A stretch of DNA of 30,125 nt from Flavobacterium psychrophilum. Lineage in GTDB: Bacteria; Bacteroidota; Bacteroidia; Flavobacteriales; Flavobacteriaceae. The DNA lies in the NCBI GenBank assembly GCA_943325515.2, contig CALPPS020000021.1:1-30125 (forward strand), written 5' to 3'. Below the pieces are notes generated by a model. That model was not told where the DNA came from and searched no databases. It saw nothing but the letters and a program-made list of their open reading frames with translations. A program made the translations under genes and the position numbers. This document shows, one piece after another, positions 1 to 8,363 of the stretch (positions are counted from its first letter, which is position 1; each line of letters starts with the position of its first letter).

Positions 1-696
1 CGTTTTCCTGCCAAACTGATGCAGGATTTAGAGGGAAAAACAGTTATTCTCAGAACCTATCAAGCAGCGGTGCATACTGGTTTGTTTCACGATGTTTTTG
101 TGGTTACTGATTCTATTTTTATTTACGACGAAATTATAAGTAATGGTGGGAAAGCCATCATGAGTATCAAGGAACACGAAAGCGGCAGCGACCGAATAGC
201 TGAAGCGGTTGAGAATCTGGAAGTAGATATCGTGGTGAATGTGCAAGGCGATGAGCCTTTTATCAACAAGGAACCTTTGGCAAAAGTCTTGGAAGTTTTT
301 AGAAATGATTATGACAAGAAAGTAGATTTAGCTTCGCTAATGGTAGAAATAACAAGTGAAGAAGATATCAAAAATCCGAATAACGTAAAAGTAATAACTG
401 ACCAAAGCGGTTTTGCTTTATACTTTTCCCGTTCCGTTATTCCGTATCCAAGAGAAATCAATGTTGGAGTGCGTTATATGAAGCATATCGGGATTTATGC
501 CTTCCGCAAAGAATCCTTGCTGGCTTTTTATCGTTTACCGATGAAATCATTGGAAGCCTCAGAAAAGCTAGAACAATTGCGCTATTTGGAATATGGTAAA
601 CGCATCAAAATGGTAGAAACTACGCATGTAGGCATTGGCATAGATACACCCGAAGATTTAGAGAAAGCAAGAAAGCTGATTCAGTCACTAACTTAG
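1..696 (+). CDS. kdsB: 3-deoxy-manno-octulosonate cytidylyltransferase, 5'-truncated by window edge
   Basis: Cytosolic enzyme that activates Kdo with CTP to CMP-Kdo for transfer to lipid A during LPS synthesis. The frame is open from base 1, and the residues encoded before the first in-window ATG (RFPAKL, bases 1-18) are the conserved N-terminal family motif. The true start is therefore upstream, and the ATG at 19 is internal. Other family signatures are [20 protein letters not shown] and, near the end, a [11 protein letters not shown] motif. Roughly 230 of the usual ~245 residues are present. Its stop overlaps the convergent downstream gene by 9 bp. The identification is firm; only the start is missing. 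Confidence 0.95.
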   Translation, partial: RFPAKLMQDLEGKTVILRTYQAAVHTGLFHDVFVVTDSIFIYDEIISNGGKAIMSIKEHESGSDRIAEAVENLEVDIVVNVQGDEPFINKEPLAKVLEVFRNDYDKKVDLASLMVEITSEEDIKNPNNVKVITDQSGFALYFSRSVIPYPREINVGVRYMKHIGIYAFRKESLLAFYRLPMKSLEASEKLEQLRYLEYGKRIKMVETTHVGIGIDTPEDLEKARKLIQSLT

Positions 697-1371
697 TTTT
701 TTGATGGTAAATAATTCATTGTGAGTTTCTACTTTTGGATACATTCGCAAAGAATAATTTTTATTAAACTTTGTTTTGTAGTTCAAATTTCGCTCTCTGT
801 GATTATCATGAATAACCATAGTGTTAAAGAGTATAAAACCATTTAAATGGAGTAGCGAATTTACCCTTTCAATAAAAAAATCTTCAAACAAAAAGTTAGG
901 CATTGCAGTATCCTGAAAAATATCAATGATAATCAAATCATATTTTTCTTTGGTTTTCAATACAAATTCAAAAGCATCATCAATTACAATTTCAAAATTT
1001 GAAATTTCATTCAATTTAAAATATTTATTTGCTATTGCTATAATATCTGCATCAATTTCAACACCGGTAATTTTTCCTTTATATTTAATCTCATCAACTA
1101 ATGTTTTAATAACACTGCCACCAGCTACACCAAGTATTAAAATATTTTCGAAGTTTTTTATTCTTTCAAAACCAATATATTTCAAACCTTTTCTCAGAAT
1201 TCGTTGTAAACTGCCATAGGAGTAGTTGGTGTTTTGGCTATCAATTACTAATTCTCCATTATTCCAAGTTACTTCTATTGACTTATTCACAAAAGATTTT
1301 TTCTTATAAATAGTGATGGGAATAAAATAGCTCAACAGTTTACGAATCATTCGGTTAAATATTTTTCTCAA
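688..1371 (-). CDS. Spermidine synthase-like Rossmann-fold protein, probably not a true aminopropyltransferase
   Basis: A 227-residue protein with a class I SAM-binding fold of the spermine/spermidine synthase type. The glycine loop is [10 protein letters not shown] (residues 77-86), the acidic end of strand 2 is GVEID (E105), DD lies at 131-132 and DLIIIDIF at 145-152. True spermidine synthases have a GGGDG loop with an Asp and a second conserved acidic motif for the polyamine; here the loop reads GVAGGSV. The basic N-terminal stretch of about 30 residues is not typical either. The substrate is unknown. The gene is convergent with kdsB (9-bp overlap) and divergent from the acyltransferase, with a 40-bp gap. 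The fold is fairly sure; the reaction is not known. Confidence 0.7.
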   Translation of the reverse strand: MRKIFNRMIRKLLSYFIPITIYKKKSFVNKSIEVTWNNGELVIDSQNTNYSYGSLQRILRKGLKYIGFERIKNFENILILGVAGGSVIKTLVDEIKYKGKITGVEIDADIIAIANKYFKLNEISNFEIVIDDAFEFVLKTKEKYDLIIIDIFQDTAMPNFLFEDFFIERVNSLLHLNGFILFNTMVIHDNHRERNLNYKTKFNKNYSLRMYPKVETHNELFTIKKLS

Positions 1372-1411
1372 AAATAAGAGATAAATACTAAATTTACGGA
1401 AAATAATTTAA

Positions 1412-1972
1412 ATGAGGAAGAGGCTTTATCAATTTATTTTTTTTAGAATATTGGGTTGGGAACTCATCGGAACCATTGATGGCACTATCAAAAAATGTGT
1501 TTTGATGGTTATACCACATACTTGTAATTTCGATTTCTTTTTAGGGTTATTTTGTCGCGGTATTATTGGATTAGAAATGAATTTTGTGGGCAAAAAAGAA
1601 TTGTTCAAATTTCCTTTTGGTTGGTATTTTAGAAGTATTGGTGGGGCACCACTAGACAGAAGCGGCGGAAAAAATAATGTAGATGCTACTGTAGATATTT
1701 TCAACTCAAGAGAAGTTTTTAGGTTAGCTATTGCTCCAGAAGGAACCCGTAAAAAAGTAACCGAACTTCGCACGGGATTTTATTTCATAGCGCACCAAGC
1801 CAATGTTCCCATTGTTCCAGTAGCTTTTGATTATGCAAAAAAAGAAGTGAGGATTGGGCAGCCTGTTTCATTATCTGGAAACTATAATGAAGACATGAAA
1901 ATTATATTACCTCATTTTGCTGGCGTCAAAGGCAAATATCCCGAAAGACAATTTCAAGTACAACTACAATAA
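1412..1972 (+). CDS. PlsC-like 1-acyl-glycerol-3-phosphate acyltransferase family protein
   Basis: A 186-residue acyltransferase of the PlsC/LPLAT fold, expected at the inner face of the cytoplasmic membrane. The catalytic HX4D motif is seen as HTCNFD (H36, D41). The second block is FVGKKELF, followed by GGAPLDRS, then the phosphate-binding EGTR (residues 110-113) and a VPIVPVAF block. The length fits small Bacteroidota members of the family. Phospholipid synthesis or acylation of another lipid are both possible; motifs alone do not fix the acceptor. The stop codon overlaps the ATG of the next gene by one base (TAATG), which implies translational coupling to the M14 peptidase. Confidence 0.85.
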   Translation: MRKRLYQFIFFRILGWELIGTIDGTIKKCVLMVIPHTCNFDFFLGLFCRGIIGLEMNFVGKKELFKFPFGWYFRSIGGAPLDRSGGKNNVDATVDIFNSREVFRLAIAPEGTRKKVTELRTGFYFIAHQANVPIVPVAFDYAKKEVRIGQPVSLSGNYNEDMKIILPHFAGVKGKYPERQFQVQLQ

Positions 1973-3114
1973 TGGATTATTCAACACTACACGAAAATCA
2001 CAAAGAGCAATCGCTTTCAGGAAGATATATTACTTTAAATCATATAGAGCCAGTTCTTTTAAAATATCAACATGAAATAATAGGACAATCTGTCAATGGA
2101 AAACCTATCTATAAATTACATTTTGGGACAGGGAAAACTAAAATCCTTATGTGGTCTCAAATGCATGGCAACGAAAGCACCACAACCAAGGCATTGTTTG
2201 ATTTTATTCATTTCCTGCATTCAAATTCAATAGAAAGCAATGCAATATTGGGTAACTTTACTTTCTGTTTATTGCCGATGCTGAACCCTGATGGGTCAGA
2301 ATTGTATACAAGAGAAAATGCCAATGGAATTGATTTAAATAGAGATGCTCAAAATTTATCGCAGCCCGAAAGTGTAGTATTGCGAAAAGTATTTGATTCA
2401 TTCAATCCAGATTACTGTTACAATCTTCACGATCAAAGGACTATATATGGTGCTGGAACAACAGGCAATCCTGCCACAGTTTCATTTTTGGCGCCAGCTT
2501 TCAATGAAAATAGAGACATAAATGAGGTTAGAATAAAAGCCATAAATGTTATTGTGGCGATGAATGAAACTTTGCAAAATTATATACCCAATCAAGTAGG
2601 TCGTTTTGATGATTCATTCAATTTAAATTGTGTGGGAGATACTTTTCAGTTCCTAAATGTACCAACGGTACTTTTTGAAGCGGGACATTTTTCTAAAGAT
2701 TATGAAAGAGAAATCACAAGAAAATATATTTTTATAGCGTTAATTTCGGGAATTGAATTTCTGAACGAAAACGATATAGTTGTTAATAAAATCGATTATT
2801 ATCTAAAAATTCCTCAAAATAATGTCATTTTTTATGATTTTGTTTATAAAAATGTTAAAATAAATTGTGATGGTAATGAAAAAATTATCAATTTTGCAGC
2901 ACAATTTGAAGAGCTTTTAAATAAAGATAAAATAGCTTTTGAAGCAAAAATTGCTCAAATAGATAATTTAGAAAATTTTCACGGTCACATTGAAGTTGAT
3001 GCACAAAACGAAACTTATAGTGATGAAAATGATAATTTTCCGAATATTGAACAAAAAGCTAATTTTTATTTAGGAAATAATATAAAAATTGTTAATGGAA
3101 CCAAAATTGTGTAA
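1972..3114 (+). CDS. M14-family zinc carboxypeptidase
   Basis: A 380-residue metallopeptidase. The zinc ligands are visible as HGNE (H65, E68) and H153 in YNLHDQ. Substrate-binding residues are R114 and N123-R124 in DLNRD, and the likely catalytic Glu is E236 in VLFEAGH. NPDG at 105-108 is a further family signature. Residues beyond about 260 form an extra C-terminal domain rich in Asn, Lys and Glu that I do not recognise. No signal peptide is visible, so the protein is probably cytosolic, perhaps trimming peptides or amidated cell-wall fragments. The gene is coupled to the acyltransferase upstream (1-base overlap) and followed after 71 bp by an Lrp-type regulator. Family sure, substrate unknown. 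Confidence 0.88.
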   Translation: MDYSTLHENHKEQSLSGRYITLNHIEPVLLKYQHEIIGQSVNGKPIYKLHFGTGKTKILMWSQMHGNESTTTKALFDFIHFLHSNSIESNAILGNFTFCLLPMLNPDGSELYTRENANGIDLNRDAQNLSQPESVVLRKVFDSFNPDYCYNLHDQRTIYGAGTTGNPATVSFLAPAFNENRDINEVRIKAINVIVAMNETLQNYIPNQVGRFDDSFNLNCVGDTFQFLNVPTVLFEAGHFSKDYEREITRKYIFIALISGIEFLNENDIVVNKIDYYLKIPQNNVIFYDFVYKNVKINCDGNEKIINFAAQFEELLNKDKIAFEAKIAQIDNLENFHGHIEVDAQNETYSDENDNFPNIEQKANFYLGNNIKIVNGTKIV

Positions 3115-3142
3115 ATAAAATATGTTTTAACTGTAAAATATA

Positions 3143-3150
3143 TATTTTTG
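3143..3150 (+). promoter_or_regulatory. -7-like element upstream of the Lrp/AsnC gene
   Basis: TATTTTTG matches the Bacteroidota -7 consensus TAnnTTTG and lies 35 bp before the ATG at 3186. No clear TTG sits 17-23 bp upstream, so the -33 half is weak. It would let the regulator be transcribed separately from the M14 gene. Confidence 0.4.
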
Positions 3151-3185
3151 TACTTTAAATAAAAAAAGCAAACAAAATTAAAGCT

Positions 3186-3668
3186 ATGAGTAAGTTTAGA
3201 TTAGATGAAATTGACCACCAAATCTTAGATATGTTGATTGACAACACTAGAATTCCTTTTACAGATATTGCAAAAAAACTTTTAATTTCTGCTGGGACTG
3301 TTCATGTTAGAGTTAAAAAAATGGAAGATCAAGGAATTATAATGGGTTCATCATTATCATTAGATTATGAAAAACTCGGTTATTCTTTTATTGCCTATGT
3401 GGGTGTGTTTTTGAACAATACTTCCCAAACTAAATTTGTTTTAGAGAGAATAAGTGAGATTCCTTATGTAACTGTTGCTCACGTCACTACTGGTAAGTTT
3501 AATATTTTCTGCAAAATAAGAGCAAAAGATACAAAACATGCTAAAGATGTTATCTTTATGATTGATGATATAGAAGGAGTTTACAGGACTGAAACTATGA
3601 TTTCATTAGATGAAAGCATCAATGATAAAAAACGTTTGATGCATACAATATTTCATGAATTAGACTAA
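3186..3668 (+). CDS. Lrp/AsnC-family transcriptional regulator
   Basis: A 160-residue DNA-binding regulator. The N-terminal winged helix begins LDEIDHQILDML, with the recognition region around ISAGTVHVRVKKMEDQGII (residues 37-55). A C-terminal RAM ligand-binding and oligomerisation domain follows (about 65-155), with the VAHVTTGKFNIFCKI strand pattern. Family members sense amino acids and bind as octamers, and several autoregulate. The gene follows the M14 peptidase and ends in a strong terminator, so the peptidase-regulator pair looks like a unit. Its targets cannot be read from the sequence. Start chosen at the ATG giving the normal N-terminus. Confidence 0.92.
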   Translation: MSKFRLDEIDHQILDMLIDNTRIPFTDIAKKLLISAGTVHVRVKKMEDQGIIMGSSLSLDYEKLGYSFIAYVGVFLNNTSQTKFVLERISEIPYVTVAHVTTGKFNIFCKIRAKDTKHAKDVIFMIDDIEGVYRTETMISLDESINDKKRLMHTIFHELD

Positions 3669-3690
3669 TAAATTCAAGAAAATATTCTAT

Positions 3691-3718
3691 ACCTCAAGTT
3701 TCAACTTGAGGTTTTTTT
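3691..3718 (+). terminator. Rho-independent terminator of the Lrp/AsnC gene
   Basis: A 10-bp perfect stem (ACCTCAAGTT at 3691-3700 and AACTTGAGGT at 3703-3712) with a very tight loop is followed by a T run to 3718. It lies 22 bp after the regulator's stop and separates that unit from ppc. Confidence 0.92.
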
Positions 3719-3744
3719 GTAAATCTCAATTTCAATATTTCAAC

Positions 3745-6330
3745 ATGTATACTTTACCAAAAATTGAACGTTTTAATCAAAATGTGTTATCAAAGTACAA
3801 CATTTATAATAGTGTTTTCATAACGCTACCCTTTGATGCTATTGATAATACAGGAGTTTTATTGCCTTTATTTACCGAGGTTTGTAATAATGGATTTAAA
3901 AATGATTGGTCTCCAAAGCAAATTGTTGACTTTTTCTCGGATAAATATTTAGACAAAGCTTCCGAAAAAGATAAAATCGATTTAATGTTTCGTTTTATAC
4001 AATATGTTGAAAGACAAATTGTTCTTTTTGATGCTATCGAAGATGCTGCTTTTCCTATTGTAAACAATTTAGAAGGTAGAGGTTCGTTGAGAGATATTAA
4101 AGAAAAATCAGAGGCAAAGGATAAACGTAAAGAGTTAATTGAGTTTTTGGAAAATTTTAGTGTTCGAACTGTTCTTACGGCACATCCCACACAGTTTTAT
4201 CCAGGTTCTGTTCTTGGTATTATTACTGATTTAACAGAATCCATACGTGTAAATGATTTATTAACAATTAAACAATTACTGGCACAACTAGGAAAAACAC
4301 CTTTTATAAAAAAAGAAAAACCAACACCATTTGATGAAGCAATAAGTTTAGTTTGGTATCTCGAAAATGTTTTTTACCAAACCATTGGTACTATGATGCA
4401 GTACTTGCAAAAGAATATTTTTGAAGGCAATATAATAGAAAATCCCATAATCAATTTAGGATTTTGGCCGGGTGGTGATAGAGACGGAAACCCTTTTGTA
4501 ACTCCAGAAATTACAGAAAAAGTTGCCAACAGATTGCGAACTTCAATTCTAAAATGTTATTATTTTGATATTAGAAATCTAAAAAGAAAATTGACTTTTA
4601 ATGAAGTAGATACTATTATTGCAGGTATAGAATTCAAACTCTATCGTTCTGTTTTCTATTCACAAGGTGAATTATTTATTTCTTTGGAAGAATTAATAGA
4701 GGAACTCAATACCATTAAACAGATTATTATCAAAGAACATCAGTCTCTGTACTTAGATGAAATAAATTTATTATTGCAAAAAATAAATCAGTTTGGATTT
4801 CATTTTGCTTCTCTAGATATTAGACAAAACAGTCGTATACATAACAAAGTTTTTAATGATATTGTTTCTTTTTTGAAAAGAGAGAAATCAGTAATTTTTC
4901 CTGAAGATTATGATAATCTATCTGAAGATAACAAAATAGAAATTGTATCAAATCTCAAATTTAATTTAAAAACTCATTTTTTTGAAAATGAAATTACGCG
5001 CTCCACATTAGAAACAATAGCACTAATGAAAGTGATTCAGAATAATAATGGAGAAAACGGCTGTAATCGATATATAATAAGCAATAATGAAAGTGCCTTA
5101 AATGTTATAGAGACTTTTGCAATGTTTCGATTATTAGATTGGGAAAATCCAACAGTTGATTTTGTTCCATTGTTTGAATCTGTTGACGATTTGCAAAATG
5201 CAAATACTATAATGGAGCAATTATATAAAAATTCAGTTTATAGAAATCATTTAAATCAAAGAAAAGGTAAACAAACTGTCATGCTGGGATTTTCAGACGG
5301 TACCAAAGATGGGGGCTATTTGATGGCCAATTGGAGTATTTATAAAGCCAAACAAGCTATAACTGAAATATCTAGAAAGTATGGTATCAAAGTAATTTTC
5401 TTTGATGGTCGCGGTGGGCCACCAGCTCGAGGTGGAGGAAAAACCCATAAATTTTATGCCTCTTTAGGTTCTACTATAGAAAATCAAGAAATTCAGCTTA
5501 CTGTTCAAGGACAAACGATAAGTTCTAATTTCGGCACTTTAGACTCTTGTCGTTATAATCTGGAAAATCTATTAAGCGCTGGTGTTGCTAATCAAATTTT
5601 TAATAAAGATGAAAATAATTTATCTCAAAATGAGAAAGAGACCCTAAATAAACTTGCTAATTTAGGCTATGAAAAGTATTTAAGTTTTAAAAATCATCCA
5701 AAGTTTTTGCCTTATCTAGAGCAAATGAGTACACTGAAATATTATTCGAAAACTAATATTGGTAGTCGTCCATCAAAAAGGAATTCAGATGAGAAGTTAG
5801 ATTTTGCTGATTTGAGAGCTATTCCTTTCGTAAGTTCTTGGAGTCAATTAAAGCAAAATGTTCCAGGTTTCTTTGGAGTTGGAACGGCTTTGAAATATTA
5901 TGAAGATAATAATCAATGGGAAGAAGTACAAACACTCTTCGATAATTCGTTATTCTTCAGGACATTATTGGAAAATAGTATGATGTCATTGGCAAAATGT
6001 TTTTTTCCATTAACTGCCTATATGAAAGATGATGCTGAATTTGGAGAGTTTTGGAAAATAATCTTTGCAGAATTTTCAGAAACTAAAAGACTATTATTAA
6101 AAATTGCGGGTCATAAAGAACTCATGGAAAACTATCCAGACGGAAAAGCTTCTATTGCTATGAGAGAACAAATAGTAATCCCTTTGTTAACTATTCAACA
6201 ATATGCTTCTTCTCAAATAAATGAATTGAAAAAACAGCAAAAATTTGATGAAAAATTAGTAGCTATTTACGGAAAATTAGTAACTCGCTCTTTATTTGGA
6301 AACACAAATGCAAGTAGAAATTCGGCATAA
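3745..6330 (+). CDS. ppc: Phosphoenolpyruvate carboxylase
   Basis: Carboxylates PEP with bicarbonate to oxaloacetate, the main anaplerotic feed of the TCA cycle; cytosolic. The 861-residue protein carries VLTAHPTQ (catalytic His147), GFWPGGDRDGNP (239-250), GFSDGTKDGG (Lys521) and DGRGGPPARGGG (554-565, with the two essential Arg spaced six apart), plus QGQTIS. It ends in a FGNTNASRNSA tail like the C-terminal asparagine and glycine end of the family. The ATG at 3745 (MYTLPKIERFNQ) is chosen over an in-frame TTG at 3706, because that codon lies inside the terminator stem of the preceding gene. No good promoter is visible in the 26 bp between terminator and ATG. Confidence 0.97.
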   Translation: MYTLPKIERFNQNVLSKYNIYNSVFITLPFDAIDNTGVLLPLFTEVCNNGFKNDWSPKQIVDFFSDKYLDKASEKDKIDLMFRFIQYVERQIVLFDAIEDAAFPIVNNLEGRGSLRDIKEKSEAKDKRKELIEFLENFSVRTVLTAHPTQFYPGSVLGIITDLTESIRVNDLLTIKQLLAQLGKTPFIKKEKPTPFDEAISLVWYLENVFYQTIGTMMQYLQKNIFEGNIIENPIINLGFWPGGDRDGNPFVTPEITEKVANRLRTSILKCYYFDIRNLKRKLTFNEVDTIIAGIEFKLYRSVFYSQGELFISLEELIEELNTIKQIIIKEHQSLYLDEINLLLQKINQFGFHFASLDIRQNSRIHNKVFNDIVSFLKREKSVIFPEDYDNLSEDNKIEIVSNLKFNLKTHFFENEITRSTLETIALMKVIQNNNGENGCNRYIISNNESALNVIETFAMFRLLDWENPTVDFVPLFESVDDLQNANTIMEQLYKNSVYRNHLNQRKGKQTVMLGFSDGTKDGGYLMANWSIYKAKQAITEISRKYGIKVIFFDGRGGPPARGGGKTHKFYASLGSTIENQEIQLTVQGQTISSNFGTLDSCRYNLENLLSAGVANQIFNKDENNLSQNEKETLNKLANLGYEKYLSFKNHPKFLPYLEQMSTLKYYSKTNIGSRPSKRNSDEKLDFADLRAIPFVSSWSQLKQNVPGFFGVGTALKYYEDNNQWEEVQTLFDNSLFFRTLLENSMMSLAKCFFPLTAYMKDDAEFGEFWKIIFAEFSETKRLLLKIAGHKELMENYPDGKASIAMREQIVIPLLTIQQYASSQINELKKQQKFDEKLVAIYGKLVTRSLFGNTNASRNSA

Positions 6331-6389
6331 AGATGTATTCTATTTTTTTTTAAATATTTTTTAAATATAAATTTTGATTTAAAGAATCG

Positions 6390-7160
6390 TTAGATTAATA
6401 TTTTTTTTCGAATACCGATCAAAGCTAAAATCATTAGCGTGTATGTTATGAAAAAAGGAACAATGAATTCTATTAATCCCAATGGCAACATAACCGCAAT
6501 AATTAATAATTGAAATCCCAAGCCATATATAGAAAGCAATGTCATAAACCAATTTGGGAAAGTTTTTACTTTATAGGCATCCTTGTCTAGGGCATGAATG
6601 ATTTTATCAAAAATACCATAAACAATTATATAAATTCCAAAAAGAATATTGACTGTTTTTTGGCTTTCTCCTGGTAAAGCTTTTGGGGTTTTGTATTCAA
6701 ATATTTTACTAGTGTTATCTCCACCAACTGATTTGGTCCTAACAATCACATAATAATAATTATACAAAGTTCCTTGAAGTTGTATACTTATAAATGCCAA
6801 AAGGGTAAACCAAATACTTGTTTCAGAAACATAACAAATGGTCATCAAAAGCATAAAATTCAGAATAATGTCAAAGACACTATCCAAATATCTTCCTGAA
6901 TAAGAAGGCGTTTTTTTCAAACGAGCCAATTCACCATCGGCAGCATCAATACCTGATTTTAATATAATAAAAAATGCGGCTAAATAATACTGTTGTTGTA
7001 GTATACAATAAATGGCAGTTAATCCAGAAAGACCAAAAAGCAAGGTAACATGAATAGGAGTAAAGCGAGTATTCTTTAATTGTTGGGCAAAAAATCTTCC
7101 AAAAGATCTTCCATAATCTGATAAATCTAAAAATTTATCTTGAGCAGCAAGTTTAGACAT
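6390..7160 (-). CDS. CDP-alcohol phosphatidyltransferase family membrane protein
   Basis: A 256-residue integral membrane enzyme of the CDP-alcohol phosphotransferase class, which moves a phosphatidyl or phospho-alcohol group from a CDP carrier to an acceptor alcohol. The full catalytic signature is intact: D72, D75-G76, A79-R80, G89, D93 and D97 in DAADGELARL and GRYLDSVFD. About six hydrophobic segments surround it. An amphipathic N-terminus of about 35 residues precedes the first membrane segment. The acceptor is not predictable; this is not an obvious PgsA or PssA by sequence. It is downstream of ctaA in the same direction with a 52-bp gap holding its own -7-like element. Confidence 0.85.
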   Translation of the reverse strand: MSKLAAQDKFLDLSDYGRSFGRFFAQQLKNTRFTPIHVTLLFGLSGLTAIYCILQQQYYLAAFFIILKSGIDAADGELARLKKTPSYSGRYLDSVFDIILNFMLLMTICYVSETSIWFTLLAFISIQLQGTLYNYYYVIVRTKSVGGDNTSKIFEYKTPKALPGESQKTVNILFGIYIIVYGIFDKIIHALDKDAYKVKTFPNWFMTLLSIYGLGFQLLIIAVMLPLGLIEFIVPFFITYTLMILALIGIRKKILI

Positions 7161-7202
7161 TTAAGTTGGTAAACAAGGAACTGTGACAATATAGTCGGGC
7201 GG

Positions 7203-7210
7203 CAAATATA
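7203..7210 (-). promoter_or_regulatory. -7-like element for the CDP-alcohol phosphatidyltransferase gene
   Basis: Read on the minus strand this is TATATTTG, a perfect TAnnTTTG, 42 bp before the ATG at 7160. It overlaps the region just after the ctaA stop. A TTG -33 at the expected distance was not found. Confidence 0.45.
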
Positions 7211-7212
7211 GT

Positions 7213-8232
7213 TTATAAAATTGTTTTTTTACTATTAGATTCCAATACCATAAAAAATTGAAATCCAAAAAGCAGAGTTGCCAGCATTACATGTATGGTT
7301 TGTGTTCCAAAAGGAAAATCTAAATAGTACATTAAAATTCCAGATAGTATTTCGAAAAAAATCAATACCATGACCCAATTTATTTTCTGAAAATGCAATT
7401 GTAATTTTCTGTTTCTAGAAAATAAATAAAAATTGGCAATAAGCACAATTATCGAAAATGACCGGTGAATGTAGAATGTCAATGTTGGATTCTGTAACCA
7501 AAGTATTTTTGGCGCACCTGTTTCCGATACACCATCAACATGTTCTCTAACACTCGTTCCTAAAAGAATTTGAATAATAGTTAATCCAATTGTAAGTAAT
7601 AGAACTTTATTAAACGTGGTGTCAAAAATAAAGTACTTTTCCTTTTTTTGAACTTCATAAATAAGATACAATTGAAAAGAAATGATTAACAATGCAGCCA
7701 GCATATGAGTGGTAATTTTAAAAGGATTTAATACCGAGTCGACTACTGTCTTTCCTAGCCATGCTTGAAAACCCATTAAAATACAGATAAAAAATGAAAT
7801 AAAAACCAGTTTTCTTTTTTCTTTCCAATATCCAAATGAAAAAATAAAAGTTAAAAAACAAGCAATTCCTGCCAATGCGCCAAGCAATCTATTGATATAT
7901 TCCACCCAAGTGTGTAATGGATTGAAAATGGCATAATCGTGTTTAGTATATTTTTCCCAATTAGAGGAAACAAAAGTTGATTTCGCTATAAAGTCTTCTT
8001 TGGCTACTAAAAGCGTTTCATTTTTAATGATAACTTGTCCTTTGTTATATTCTTTTCCTTCAGTAAATACTAATTCTTGTTTTTCTGTTGGTGGGATGTA
8101 GTAGCCAAAACATTTGGGCCAATCAGGACAACCCATTCCAGAACCAGTTAGTCTAACAAAAGCACCAGCAAATACCACAAGATAAACAAGGATTAAAGCT
8201 ATTTTTGCTGATTTTGGGAAATATTTCTTCAT
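7213..8232 (-). CDS. ctaA: Heme A synthase (CtaA/COX15 family)
   Basis: Integral membrane enzyme oxidising the C8 methyl of heme O to the formyl group of heme A for aa3/caa3-type oxidases. The 339-residue protein starts with a membrane segment and the family signature RLTGSGMGCPDWPKCFG, including the loop cysteines C35 and C41. The four expected heme-ligand histidines are H107 (NPLHTW), H176 (TTHMLA), H256 (YIHRSF) and H314 (TIHVML), within about eight membrane segments. A longer periplasmic loop (residues 45-100) is COX15-like. The partner heme O synthase gene (cyoE/ctaB) and oxidase subunits are not in the window. Confidence 0.95.
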   Translation of the reverse strand: MKKYFPKSAKIALILVYLVVFAGAFVRLTGSGMGCPDWPKCFGYYIPPTEKQELVFTEGKEYNKGQVIIKNETLLVAKEDFIAKSTFVSSNWEKYTKHDYAIFNPLHTWVEYINRLLGALAGIACFLTFIFSFGYWKEKRKLVFISFFICILMGFQAWLGKTVVDSVLNPFKITTHMLAALLIISFQLYLIYEVQKKEKYFIFDTTFNKVLLLTIGLTIIQILLGTSVREHVDGVSETGAPKILWLQNPTLTFYIHRSFSIIVLIANFYLFSRNRKLQLHFQKINWVMVLIFFEILSGILMYYLDFPFGTQTIHVMLATLLFGFQFFMVLESNSKKTIL

Positions 8233-8330
8233 GTTTTTTTCTAAGTGTCTGGGCTTCTTTTATTAAGCTAAAAATTTATATTGTTTTTATTTTTTCAACC
8301 TAGTACAAATTATAATAATCTAGTAATTCT

Positions 8331-8363
8331 TTTTCAAATTTTCAAATAGAATAATTTTCAAAT
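8331..8363. repeat. Three copies of TTTTCAAAT at 8- and 16-bp spacing
   Basis: TTTTCAAAT begins at 8331, 8339 and 8355, just past the 3' end of cca in the 130-bp gap before ctaA. No stem followed by a T run is seen there. It may be a small protein-binding array or chance in AT-rich DNA. Confidence 0.4.

Noticed and set aside
1389..1396. Palindromic TAAATTTA as a shared promoter for the divergent genes at 1371 and 1412
   Set aside because: It lacks the final G of TAnnTTTG in both directions and has no TTG box on either side; likely chance in AT-rich DNA.
3706..3744. N-terminal extension of ppc by 13 codons from a TTG
   Set aside because: The TTG and following bases form the right arm and T run of the Lrp-gene terminator, and the ATG at 3745 gives the normal family N-terminus.
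6331..6389. Terminator between ppc and the CDP-alcohol phosphatidyltransferase gene
   Set aside because: The stretch is almost pure A and T with only loose self-complementarity; no stable stem can be defined.
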